From Sphaerosporella brunnea (Eukaryota; Ascomycota; Pezizomycetes; Pezizales; Pyronemataceae), in the NCBI GenBank assembly GCA_008704415.1, contig VXIS01000006.1:62001-126000 (forward strand): a stretch of 64,000 nucleotides of DNA. Direction: 5' to 3'. Shown one piece after another: positions 42,403-52,528 of this stretch. The translations under genes were made by a program, and so were the position numbers. Position 1 is the first letter of the stretch. Every line of letters begins with the position of its first letter. A model generated the notes under the pieces. It worked only from the letters and a program-made list of their open reading frames with translations, was not told the DNA's origin and searched no databases.

Positions 42403-42599
42403 TGGCCGTACGCCACCAACTTCTTTCTATTTCGGTTCGCCGCCTGTTGAAAATTATCAATTGTTGCTTGTAATTTTTTTTTTTTTTACAAGTAAAAAGA
42501 AGAAAAGAAGAACAAGAGGCCGGGTCCTCGTTCACGCCAGTCTCACTCGCCGTCACTCGGTTCTCAACAATTTAGCTTTCACCGCTTTTTGAGTAAACC

Positions 42600-42735
42600 C
42601 CAACGAGCAAAGCAAACAAGAGAAACGCGATTTGCAACACACCCCCTCTTTGCGAGCAGGGTGCAAGGAACAACAGAGAAACAGAACAAAACAGAAAAAC
42701 AGAAAGAACACACCCCCTCTTCGCGAGTAGGATCG
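42600..42735. repeat. imperfect direct repeat ACACCCCCTCTT(T/C)GCGAG
   Basis: The motif occurs at about 42637 and 42709 with a 60-bp A-rich (AACAGAA) spacer. Upstream T-run at 42474-42487. No gene seen in 42403-43000 beyond short frames. Confidence 0.5.
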
Positions 42736-43060
42736 TATTTTTTGCTCATCCAGTATCGACGGGCCTAGAGTTTCTGTCTTTTGGTTCGAACGGGATTTTA
42801 CAAAAGTCCCTGCGGAGGGCTCGTATCTCAAATCTGTTTCATGCTCTCGCTTCCTCGCCGCGGGTCATACATCCAAAATGAGCATGTAGAATCAACACCA
42901 GTCGAATCGGCGGCTGAAATAACTGGAAGAAATCACGGGTTCCAGGTGAGCCAGCGCCTTTTTCGATTGCACTGTCGCAACCTCATGTAGAGCTGAGGTT
43001 CGCGGCCACCCTAGCATGGAATCTTGTCAATCTTTCTAATGGGATGAACATGTGAACATC

Positions 43061-43077
43061 CGCGTGGTGACCACACG
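43061..43077. other. palindrome CGCGTGGTGACCACACG
   Basis: Second copy of the GTGGTGACCAC palindrome seen at 15858-15874, again preceded by GGGATG and GAACAT. Confidence 0.4.
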
Positions 43078-43369
43078 GTCTTCAGTCATTAGTACAGCGC
43101 CACTTAATGTAATGTAAAGTCAAATGTACGTTGCAGTCAGGGCGTATGTGTGTCAAACACGGCGCAGTTGATTTCATCTATCCCTAAACGCCAGCCAATG
43201 AGCGGTCCATGTTCAGCTGCATTTGCCGTCCGTCGGGCGACACGTGCTCTACATCCAACTGGTTGCAAAGTAGTTAAGCAAAGGGAGGAGGTAGTGGGTT
43301 GGGGTCGATGAGGCAAAACCGTCTCACTTCACGGTGGTACCCGCACGGATAAATACAGTTCCATTCCAT

Positions 43370-43965
43370 TCCACCAAGCTAGTAGCGTGTACAGCTGCGT
43401 AGTCGCTCCGCAGTATCTTCAATCAACCTCGTCCACGGCTCCGCTCAACAATACGCCGCCTAATCACAGCGAATCATTCAGCCTCTGGTAGGGTAAATTT
43501 TTGGGTTTTCTGTGTTGAGCCACCATGTTGCGCCACTGATGCGCCTCACTTTCCTCTATATATATAGTGATAGGGACACGGGTGAAGATTACGGGACGTA
43601 GTTAAGCTGGGTGGCTAGAAGGTGGTGGAGAGGTTGCGGGTGGTAGAGGCTGGGCGAATTTCTGAGCATGAAGTCAAGCGTTGATGCACAGCGAGCATTC
43701 TACAACATTCTATAACCAGCGATTATGCTCCTCCACGACTTCGCCCCGCAATATCGTCGCTAAACCTCTTCTCCGGCTCCGCTACGGAATCCTAGAGCTG
43801 CGCTCTACAATGCGCCGTACAATCACAGCTAATCACTCAGCGTCTGGTCCGGTAAATATTCGGGTTCGCAGTGTTGAGCCACCGGGCGGCAACGTGTTGC
43901 GTCACTGCCGCGACTCACTTTGCTGCAGTTATATAGTGATGAGTTTAACGGCCACGGGAATAGGT
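43370..43965. repeat. diverged ~320-bp direct duplication with TATA-like strings
   Basis: Two copies, about 43390-43570 and 43720-43945. Shared blocks: CGGCTCCGCT, AATCACAGC/TAATCA(T/C)TCAGC, CTGGT(A/C)(G/C)GGTAAAT, GTGTTGAGCCACC, and a closing (TA)n-TAGTGAT (TATATATATAGTGAT near 43556, TTATATAGTGAT near 43930). No coding content. Parts resemble 15975-16010. Confidence 0.55.
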
Positions 43966-44289
43966 GCAAACAGAGGAATGGTCGTTCTCGGGTTGGCAGC
44001 ACGTCGAGTGATTCGAGTTAAACGAGTAGTACAAAGGAGAACTCTCGTATGATTCAGTATATTCGAGGGTCGGGTTGTTGGCTAAATTTCGAATTTCGAT
44101 CTAGAGACGTTGCAATCATTCCCACCCGTTTTTGAAGTGCAATGCGTGACAGCATCAGCCGCGTCAAACATTTAACCGCGACTACCTTACAGATTCAAGA
44201 GCGCATGAGCTCACGCGTCCCGGCTGCAACAAGAACCGACAAGACTACAGTGACGTAAAGGTTGGAAATTGAGATGCTACCAAAAGGTT

Positions 44290-44590
44290 GTGGAGTGAGA
44301 TCCTGGAGCTCTGGGTATAAACAGCTGGAGTTCAACAAATATTTTGCGGACGGCGGCAAAACAAACGCAAGAAGGATCGGCACAACAAGGGCCCGGAACT
44401 GTAGATATAAATAGCTGGAACGCACAAACAGGTTGTGCGCCGAGATTCCGGGGCTATGGGAGTAAACTGTTGATACTTACGGAAAACGGATATGCTGGGG
44501 CTGTGAGTATAAAAAACAGCAGTCCAAGGAATTCTTTGCGGACGGCTGCAAAACAACGCAAGCGGACATCCCGGAGCTGTAGATATTAAA
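44290..44590. repeat. old ~205-bp tandem duplication
   Basis: TTTGCGGACGGC(G/T)GCAAAACAA(A)CGCAAG occurs at about 44343 and 44537, each flanked by GGAGCTCTGGGTATAAACAG or GGGGCTGTGAGTATAAAAAAC upstream and by GGA(A/G)CTGTAGATAT(A/T)AA downstream. No gene recognised. Confidence 0.55.
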
Positions 44591-44666
44591 CGATGAATAG
44601 TCTGCGCACCCTGGCATCAACTGTACGCAAGAGGAAGCAATGTGACAAGGAACCAAGCAGCGCAGG

Positions 44667-45441
44667 CCCTGTGGTACACGCCTTGTGTGGGATATGGGTA
44701 TCTTACCAAGACCCGCCTAACAAAGTTACTCAAAATCCGAGTAAAGATACTCAAATCTGGGTACCGCGGCGACCCTTGCGGAGATACTCAGTAGAAAATG
44801 GATATATCGCACCCGACCGTCTTAAGTTGCTCAATAGAATATGTGTATCGAGATTTTTGGCAATCCAGGTTCGAGTGATACTAAGTGAGGCAACTTTTCT
44901 ACAGGTACCACGCGCTATTCCTTCGTTACGTCCTCCCAAACAGCTGCCACATCGAAATATCCTCCAAGTCGCCACTAGTCCCAGCTTGCTCAGCCTTGCA
45001 AAAATACGTTCTCGCACAACTCACAATTCCCTCCTGCAATATCTTCGAACTTCCAAAAACCCACCCCCCTAATATTTCAGACCCAGCTGACGCGGGCCTT
45101 AACAGCGGCAAATAAAGCTCAATTTCTTTGCTGTTTGTACACTCTCCCATCCACACTTTCCTCGTCGCTGACCGGCCGGACAGTCATAATTTTCTTGCAC
45201 CGCACCGAGTAAAAAACCCGAGATATCAAGATTTCCCGGTGTATTCTGGCCTGCCCTCGGCTGCGAGATACCCAGTACCTGGGTATTTTACCCAGGAAAA
45301 CTGTGTAAAAACTGCGTAAAAACTGTGTAAAAACTGTCTACATTCTGAGTAGCTTATGAGTAAAACCTCGCCCGCTTAGTTACCCAGATCGTCTGAGTAA
45401 TATCTGAGTATCTTTACCCATACCGCGCGTGTACGACAGGG
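44667..45441. mobile_element. 775-bp inverted-repeat element of unassigned superfamily
   Basis: Left end CCCTGTGGTACACGC; right end, reverse complement, CCCTGTCGTACACGC. The similarity continues inward with gaps (GATATGGGTA against GGTATGGGTA, and later copies of GAGTAA(A)GATACTCA). A- and T-rich subterminal repeats include three units of AAAACTGTGTA near 45299-45340 and several CTGAGTA/TACTCA motifs. Outside is AGG on both sides, a possible 3-bp duplication; no 8-bp duplication. No transposase; the frame 44593-45072 has no known domain. Confidence 0.55.
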
Positions 45442-46170
45442 AGGCAGAACCGCTGCCTCAGGGCGCCAACTACCCGGTATGGAGAAAACAATGAGAGACC
45501 GAAACTGCTCACGGTGTCACTTGGGTCAACAATCACTTTGACAGATAAGCTGGAACGGCGATGAAACTAGTTGGCCTATGCTAACTTGAGGTATTGCCAC
45601 ACTACTGGCCTCACCTCAACCGATAACGTGGAGATGAGCAGCGAGCACGACAGCAGATTCGTTGCAGCCTGCATGCGTCTTTATTGAAGAAAGTCCAAAG
45701 ATTACGAAACCCTGGACACAGCAAGAAACCTGTGAGAAGCTCAAGCTGAGGGCCACAAAGCGAAATTTCTTGGCAGGACTCAGTGCACTACTGGAAACCG
45801 AGCGAATAGATTATGACATGGGCTCTGAATACCAGTGTAACGTGATGACAGCCACAGGGCATCTGGCACCGTAAGCCACCAGTGGAAAGCACCGATGATA
45901 CATATGGCCTTTCAGATGATGAGGATTGGCAACGATACTTGCACGACGGGCTGCATTCCGCGTTGCAGATGTCGAGAATTGCCACCTACCCGAAGCTGAT
46001 CGTCACAAGGATTTCCACAAACATGTCAAAAGCCTCAACGAGAAACGGCTGTTTGCGACAATTGGGTCTGGGATATCCCGAGGAATTTGAGAAGATTGGT
46101 GGTAAGGATGTCAGGCAAACGAGAAGCATCGCATGATCACCTCGACAATAGAAATGCTCAATAAAAGCGA
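45442..46170. other. no gene recognised
   Basis: About 730 bp; only short frames (for example 45662-45874 and 45882-46136, plus) without motifs. Confidence 0.3.
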
Positions 46171-46750
46171 TTATAAACAAGTGACATTCGCTTTCATTAA
46201 CAGCTCAAAAATGATGCCCCGTTCGGGCATGCGCAGTCTCACTCTGCGGCAGGCTGCTACGCCTGGCGGAATGGTAAACCCGCCATTAGTCTGGATAATC
46301 GTTCGCAGCAGCGGCCGTTTGCAATGTTTTTTGTCGTCATTCTTGCAGCGGGGAGGCTTTCTTCATATTGTGTGGAGTATATCCTTCAGTGCAGCCAAGT
46401 TCTCATCTTGTTCGACAGTTTTACGATCGACGACTTCTCCGTGCCAGTCTGCCCACGTTTTCACGAGTCCTTCGTCTATACCGGAGAGAATTGTGGCCAT
46501 ACCATCCGTGCCATATTGGATGAAATATTTGCGCAGTCCAGCGGGGTTGAGGAAGACGTTGACTCTTGCTTGGGCAGGTACACCCCCAACATCTGGCAAC
46601 TGTAACGCTATGATAGTCTGTTCAATCAGCAGGTGCTTTCATTTGAAAGTATCGAGATAAACCTACATTTATCAAACCGCCACGGCTCACAGGAATTGGT
46701 GCTTCATCGCCTGTAGGACACGTTCCTGGACGGTCTTCGGCGGTGTTCAT
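46171..46750 (-). pseudogene. hypothetical two-exon gene with one internal TGA
   Basis: Exon 1 46667-46750 (28 codons, MNTAEDRPGTCPTGDEAPIP...), intron 46618-46666 (49 bp, GTAGGT ... GATTGAACAG), exon 2 46171-46617 in phase: TIIALQLPDVGGVPAQARVN...LNPAGLRKYFIQYGTDGMAT...ADWHGEVVDRKTVEQ. A TGA at 46363-46365 interrupts; the same frame then runs 63 more codons (TIIQTNGGFTIPPGVAACRR) to TAA at 46171. Not recognised. The regular phase across intron and stop, and non-random composition, argue for a real but damaged gene or for a protein that ends at the TGA (about 112 aa). Confidence 0.45.
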
Positions 46751-47370
46751 AGCGAGATTGCTGTGATATTACAGAATGGCACGTTGCAGCCGAATGAACT
46801 CATGTTCACCATCGCGCATTTGTTTTCCCCATTGCTTGCCCACTTGAGCGTTGGGTAGAGTCGGAGGTGCAAGAAGGATCACGGGAGAAGGCCACCGGTT
46901 GTTGAGAGGAGGCGGCACACAGTAGATCGAGATGAAGGGGTTGAAGCTGTGACGAGCCCGGTCAAAAAACTGGAGGGGTGAGGTGGAATGGCAATGCCAT
47001 CGGCTACAGAGATTTTCCACGTTGCCGGTTCGGTTGGAGAACAGCACGGCTTCTAGACACATGCTTCACTGCACGGCACTCGGGGAAATGGAGCTTGATC
47101 CTGGGAGACAAATCGGGGATGCGCGGGGACAGCCTTTGGCGCGAGGTTGATGGTGAGGGCACCGAAAGTGACAAAGCCGAACCGAAGCGGCCGGTCATTG
47201 TCTCGCGGTGCAGCGCCCCGATCACCGACTTCTCCTTGGCAAGACCTGAGTTTTCGCGCGTTTTGTCCGCATGCGGGGCGTTTTCATGCCGGCCACCGTA
47301 TGCATCCTCTTGACTCGCAGCTGGTCAATTAAACTCTGGTGTGAACATCTCATGGCAGGTCTACCTGTGA
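46751..47370. other. no certain gene
   Basis: A minus-strand frame at 46769-47062 ends GKQWGKQMRDGEHEFIRLQR, which looks coding-like and could be an upstream exon of the 46.2-46.75 kb gene, but no donor/acceptor pair in phase was found. Confidence 0.25.
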
Positions 47371-48004
47371 GACATCAATGCTGCCAGCAGCAAAGAAGGC
47401 AGCGATGTATAGCCAGTGTGGAAACGGCAAGGCTCAGCAAGATGGTAAACAAACCGAGAAACCCCCTGTCGTTGGTACTGCGGAACAATGGGCCACATGC
47501 AATCAAACTGTTGTCAGAAACAGGAGGATTCAAAAAAGGACTCAGAGGACTGGCTAGACTGGGGATATGTCGAATTTCAACCAAACAGAACGCCACACAA
47601 ACAGACTCACACCACGGCACCACTTTCGCAGCGCGCGCAGGTTCACCCCACATCTCAATGCCGCGGTGATGTGGTGACAGACAAGCTGATGGCAGCAACC
47701 CACAGTGTCCACGACAGTTTCTGCGAACTCGGTGAAGCAAAGCGCTGGTGTTGGATACGCAAACCCTGAACAGCGAGCTGTGGCCCCATTTGTCGCTGGA
47801 TTCACTGGAGCGATGGCGAGGGAGCAGGGCTGCCCTGCCCCAGGGGGAGCCAGCTCCGCGAAAGAAAGAGTCGGCCATGGGAGGAAGAGAGCGCCGGAGA
47901 GTGGCACTTCCCCCGAAGACATACTTCACTTCGCCAAAGAGACACGGGAAACGCCTCAAACAGCAAACAGCTATGATCATGAGCAGAAGCACGTCTTCGA
48001 GTAG
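47371..48004 (+). pseudogene. possible gag-like zinc-knuckle relic
   Basis: A plus-strand frame holds CRWYCGTMGHMQSNC followed by QKQEDSKKDSEDWLDW. This resembles a retroviral-type CCHC knuckle (CX2CX4HX4C) with one extra residue between the first two Cys. A later frame runs to 48004 with no stop but in another phase. Weak evidence; no pol nearby. Confidence 0.25.
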
Positions 48005-49677
48005 CAGTTAAAAAACAGCAGATGCAACCTACAGAGCGTACAGATTCAGCTGTTCTCACAGACTCTCAGGGTGGAAATATATTATCAACCAACACATCTG
48101 AGGACTTAAAGCCCCCGTTAGAGAGGGAAAATAATTCACCCAATATGGTTCAAACTAATGTGTGATAACTATGCTGAAGAGCGTTTAGCCACACTGCAAG
48201 TCTTGAAAATGCTGCGTAGTGGAAGTGATTAAACCGCACGATTATGAATCATACCACCGAGAACGTCCCAGCCCGCTCGAATGTGGACTGGTGTCGACCG
48301 GCATGGTGCTGAGGACGGTCAGTCTGCTGGTCGTGGTTGAGCCCCACGCCACCGTAGCTAACGATATTCTTAGTGTGTATGCTAAGAATGCTCCCCACAT
48401 TACCTGATCAGAATCATGGCCTCCCACTGGGGTTATCATGCCTTAGTAATGTCAACAGTGGCGATTAAACGTGCTACACCAGAAACCAACACGATTGCCG
48501 TAATTATATGCCCACTCCACAAAATATCAACAAACAAGCGCAACAGGATTACGAACCGCCGTGTATAGTGGAGTGTGCACCCTCCTCCCAACAAGCACGA
48601 AGCAACCCTGAGGCTGACGCTCCTCCCACCATCTATCTGTCCATTTACACACCTGCCAACCCCGGCGTCATTGAGCTGCCCAGTGGACACTCACCAGCCC
48701 AATCAAATCGACATCGCCAAACAGGTTTAGCATTCTGTATGCTGCTATTCATTTGTACCCTGAGCTGTATTACTGCCGCAACAGGTGACTAAGCACCCCA
48801 CCCACCAAGGAATGCAATTCTCGATGGAACTCACTGTCTGCACTCTACACCACACCAGCCCAGTGTTCTCAACAGCCAGCCACCCGGGCCGGCTGCCTCC
48901 GGGTGATCAAACAGCGGGCCCGGCGTTTCAACTGACCAGCCGCCTGGCTGCCGCAATTGCTTTTGTAGCCGCCGAATTGCAAACACGCTGGATCACGCCT
49001 TCCTGCAAGCTGTGGCTGAAGGTGCTGGTTACTGAAACATCACTCGCGCTGGAATTGATGATTCAAGCCATACATGAAGAGTAACGAAATAAATGGATAA
49101 ATAGGGTACTGCGCCACCGTGCGCAATTGCTCCCTTCTCACTTAGATGGACGGAAACGAGTACAGACGGGTATTAAGAACCTCTGCTGCGATTATTCTCA
49201 CGTCTCAATACACAACTAAGGTAGCTCTGGTGGTGGTTGTCGCAGCGGTTTGTTTTGCGCATTGTTTACGTGTATAATTCAAGGCTTTTATATCCATAGT
49301 CGCAGCCCGCAGACAGACAGCACCGCTGATCAAACAGCCGGCGCACTTTCACCCGCAGGAACAGAGTAGCGACATGTTTGGACATCCTCAATGTCAACAT
49401 CATTGTGGTGCGGAGTGCGTTGTGCACGCAGGTGGACCGCTCGACTACGTTTGTTGTCTGTCACTGCCGCGGTAAAACATAACATGGCTGAAAACGCCAC
49501 GCATGAGTCGGAGAAGCACAGGAACATATTCTTGAGTTTGGTTTCGCGTGTGCAGACCGCTGGCTGTGTTTGTCGGCAACAATTCGCTGGTTCTGCAAGC
49601 GACCGATCACATATTTCTGCCCGTAACCCAGACTTAGCTGCTGACGTACCCATGCCTGGCGGCCGTTGGGACACGCA
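48005..49677. other. no gene recognised
   Basis: About 1.7 kb. Two consecutive plus-strand frames (48508-48792, 48785-49084) are open; the second contains LTSRLAAAIAFVAAELQTRW, vaguely Gag-like, but nothing decisive. Confidence 0.25.
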
Positions 49678-49773
49678 ACCGGCATGGTGGCGGCCACCAC
49701 GATGATAGCAGCTGCAAACACTCGTTTCCGCCCGCTCCACCGCGTATCGACTTACGTCCGCCGCACACCACAC
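49678..49773. repeat. segmental duplication, copy 1
   Basis: Starts GGGACACGCAACCGGCATGG and ends with the 8 bp CACCACAC next to hAT B6. The second copy is 52021-52105, which lacks about 20 bp in the middle. In copy 1 the sequence before GGGACACG is ...GGCGGCCGTT; in copy 2 it is telomeric repeat. Confidence 0.85.
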
Positions 49774-50299
49774 CAGCGCTGTCAATAGTCCGGCCGGCCG
49801 CCAGGTCAAACGTGGCCCCACGGAGTGGCCGGTGATGTGGCAAGCCCGACAGGTTCAGGCCGGCATACGAAAAACCTGGATATCTGATAGGTGCCAGCCG
49901 GTGCCCGCTATCCTCGATTAAGGCCGGGTCGGTCATTGTGCATAACGCGGGGCCAGCAAAGCGCTAATCGTTCGTTGCTCGTTCCGCTGCAGCTAAAGCG
50001 TCGATCGCAATCAAAAAACTGGGAACAGTGGGCGGCGGAGATGGAGGGGTGGCTGGAGGTCCTTCAGGTTGTTGAATCTGAATCTCGCGTTCATGTTTCT
50101 TTCCTTGATGTACGTGTACGCAAAAAACTACAGGTGCATGGTGGGCACGCCGGGGGCCGGAGACCTCTGGGCGTGGCGGGTGCCGGTAGGCGCCTGGGCC
50201 TCGATCCAAAAAGGCTGGTCGTGATTTCAAAAGCCCGTTTCAATCAGTCCGGTTCCGGCCGCGCGCAAAGCCGGACTGGCCGGACTTTTGACAGTCCTG
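49774..50299 (+). mobile_element. hAT-B element B6 (526 bp), copied with flank
   Basis: Ends CAGCGCTGTCAATAGTCCGG and CCGGACTTTTGACAGTCCTG. The left flank CACCACAC equals that of B8, but the right flank GATCCACC does not match, so this copy did not arise by simple insertion here: its left side and flank were duplicated together. Contains a scrap of the transposase tail (EQWAAEMEG). Confidence 0.75.
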
Positions 50300-50752
50300 G
50301 ATCCACCCCATCCCAGCGAATGGTGCTTCAACGGAACGGGGTTGATCACTCGAACTGGACTTGGACGGAACAGGGTTCGGACGGAACGGGGCTTGGACGG
50401 AACAGGGTTTGAACGGAACGGGGCTTGGACGGAATGGAGTTTGAACGGAACGGGGTGGATCACTCGAACGGGGCTGGGATGGGGTTGATCACTCAAACGT
50501 GGTACGAACGGAACGGGATTGATCACTCGAATGGGGCTGGGATGGGGTCGATCACTGGAATGGGGTGGATCACTCGAACGGGGCTGGGATTGAACGGGGC
50601 TTGAACGGAACGGGGTTGATCATTCGCACGGGGCTGGGATGGGGTTGATCACTCGAGCGGGGCTGATCACTCGAACGGGGCTGGGATGGGATCGATCACT
50701 CGAATGGGGTGGATCACTCGAACGGGGCTGGGATGAACGGGGCTGTGATGGG
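50300..50752. repeat. GGGGTTGATCACTCGAAC minisatellite, left part
   Basis: Irregular tandem array of short modules (TTGATCACTCGAACGGGG, CTGGGATGGGG, TTGAACGGAACGGGG, GCTTGGACGGAA). Continues at 51648-52006 after the B7 insertion. TGATCA occurs in nearly every module. Open frames across it are artefacts. Confidence 0.85.
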
Positions 50753-51647
50753 CAGGGCGGTCAACAGTCCGACCGGCCGGCAGGTCAAACGGGGCCCCAC
50801 GGAGTGGGTCAGGTCGGGTCGGTGATGTGGCAAGCCCGACAGGTTGGGGCCGGCATAAGAAAAGCCTGGATATCTGATAGGTGCCGGCCGGTGCCCGGTA
50901 TCCTGAATGAAGGTCGGGTCGGTCATTGTGCCGAACGCGGGGCCACTGAAAGCGCTAATCGTTCGGTGCTGGTTCCACCGCAGCTAAAGCGTCGATCACA
51001 ATCAAAAGACTGGTCGATCACCGACAGAATCCGTGCACATTTAACCCAAAAACAACAGCTCGGAGGAGAGTAGGAATATAACGGAGCGGAATTGCTGACG
51101 CTTGGCTCACAAATCACTCCCTTTTAGCCAAAAACAGCAGCTCGGACGAGATTCGGGATACGACGGAGCGGAAGTAGTGACGATTTACTCACAAATCTCG
51201 CAAGTTCGACGCACTTCAACCCAGAAAATACCGGTCGAACGAGAGGCGGATGAATATGGCCGACGTTATGCTCACCCCAGCCAGCTTGCAAGCAGGGTGT
51301 GGAAATTTGCCCGCGCTCATCACCCGCGATTCGCGTGGTCCTTCCGCGCGACTCTACGCGGTAATGCCATGTTCTTCCGCGCGCTATAAGGTGTGCGCTC
51401 CTTCCGCCGTTCGTTCACTATTCAAATTCAACCTTCAACCACTCCTACAATGGTACGTCCTTAAATCGCAGATACCTGGCGGGCCCGCCGGGCGCCGGGC
51501 ACTTCTGGGCCTGACGGGCGTCTGTAGGCGTCTGGGTCTCGATCCGAAAAGCCTGGTCCAAACGGGCCGAGATCTCAAAAGCCCGTTTCAATCAGTCCGG
51601 TTCAGGCCGCACTCAAAACCGGACTGGCCGGACTTTTGACCGCCCTG
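50753..51647 (+). mobile_element. hAT-B element B7 (895 bp) nested in the minisatellite
   Basis: Ends CAGGGCGGTCAACAGTCCGA and CCGGACTTTTGACCGCCCTG; exact 8-bp duplication GTGATGGG at 50745-50752 and 51648-51655. Contains about two and a half diverged copies of the B2 114-bp repeat (GCTGACGCTTGGCTCACAAATC, GACGATTTACTCACAAATC), a GCTATAAGG box near 51387 and an ATG at 51449 directly followed by GTACGT, then 3' subterminal DNA. So it keeps the promoter but almost no coding sequence. Confidence 0.9.
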
Positions 51648-52006
51648 GTGATGGGGTTGATCTCCCGAACGGAACGGGATCGATCACTCAAACGGGGTTG
51701 ATAACTCGAACCGGCTGGATCGCTCAAACGGGATGATCACTCGCTCAAACGGGGCGGGGACGGGGTTTATCACTCGAACGGGGCTGATCACTCGAACGGG
51801 GTTGATCACTGGAACTGGCTGGATCACTCGAACGGGGTTGATGACTGGAACGGGGCTGAGATGGGTTTGATCACTCGAACGGGGCTTGGACGGAACGGGG
51901 TTGATCACTCGAACGGCGCTGGGATGGACTTGACCACTCGAAAGGTCACGGAGCGGGCCTGATCACTCGAACGGGGCTTGGATGGGGTGGATCACTCGAA
52001 TGGGGA
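51648..52006. repeat. GGGGTTGATCACTCGAAC minisatellite, right part
   Basis: Same modules as 50300-50752, ending ...CACTCGAATGGGGA at the telomeric tract. Confidence 0.85.
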
Positions 52007-52023
52007 TAGGGTTAGGGTTAGGG
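52007..52023 (+). repeat. interstitial telomeric repeat TAGGGTTAGGGTTAGGG
   Basis: Nearly three TTAGGG units in G-strand orientation, placed exactly between the minisatellite and duplication copy 2. Its last GGG is shared with the start of the duplicated segment (GGGACACG). Confidence 0.9.
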
Positions 52024-52105
52024 ACACGCAACCGGCATGGTGGCGGCCACCACAATGATAGCAGCGCTCCACCGCGTATCGACTTACGTCCGCCGCACAC
52101 CACAC
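52021..52105. repeat. segmental duplication, copy 2
   Basis: Near-identical to 49678-49773 apart from a deletion of about 20 bp. Ends CACCACAC, the left target-site duplication of B8. Confidence 0.85.
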
Positions 52106-52528
52106 CAGGGCTGTCAATAGTCCGGCCGGTCGCCAGGTCAAACGGGGCCCCACGGAGTGGGTCAGGTCGGGCCGGTGATGTGGCAATCCGACAGGTTCGG
52201 TCCGGCATAAGAAAAACCTGGATATCTGATAGGTGCCGGCCGGTGCCCGGTATCCTGAATCAAGGTCGGGTCGGACATTGTGGGGAACGCGGGGCCACTA
52301 AAAGCGCTAATGGTTCGGTGCTCGTTCCGCCGCAGCTAAAGCGTCGATCGCAATGCCCGGCCGGCCCGCCGGGCGCCGGGTCCTTCTGGGCCAGGCGGGT
52401 GCCTGTAGGCGCCTGGGTCTGAATCCAAAAAGCCTGGTCCAAACGGGCCGTGATTTCAAAAGCCCGTTTCAAACAGTCCGGTTCAGGGGAGGCTAAAAGC
52501 CGGACTGGCCGGACCTTTGACAGCCCTG
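52106..52528. mobile_element. hAT-B miniature element B8 (423 bp)
   Basis: Ends CAGGGCTGTCAATAGTCCGG and CCGGACCTTTGACAGCCCTG. Flanks CACCACAC (52098-52105) and CACGACAC (52529-52536), 7 of 8 bp. Only subterminal sequences remain. Because it has both flanks, this is the original insertion, and B6 is the derived copy. Confidence 0.85.
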
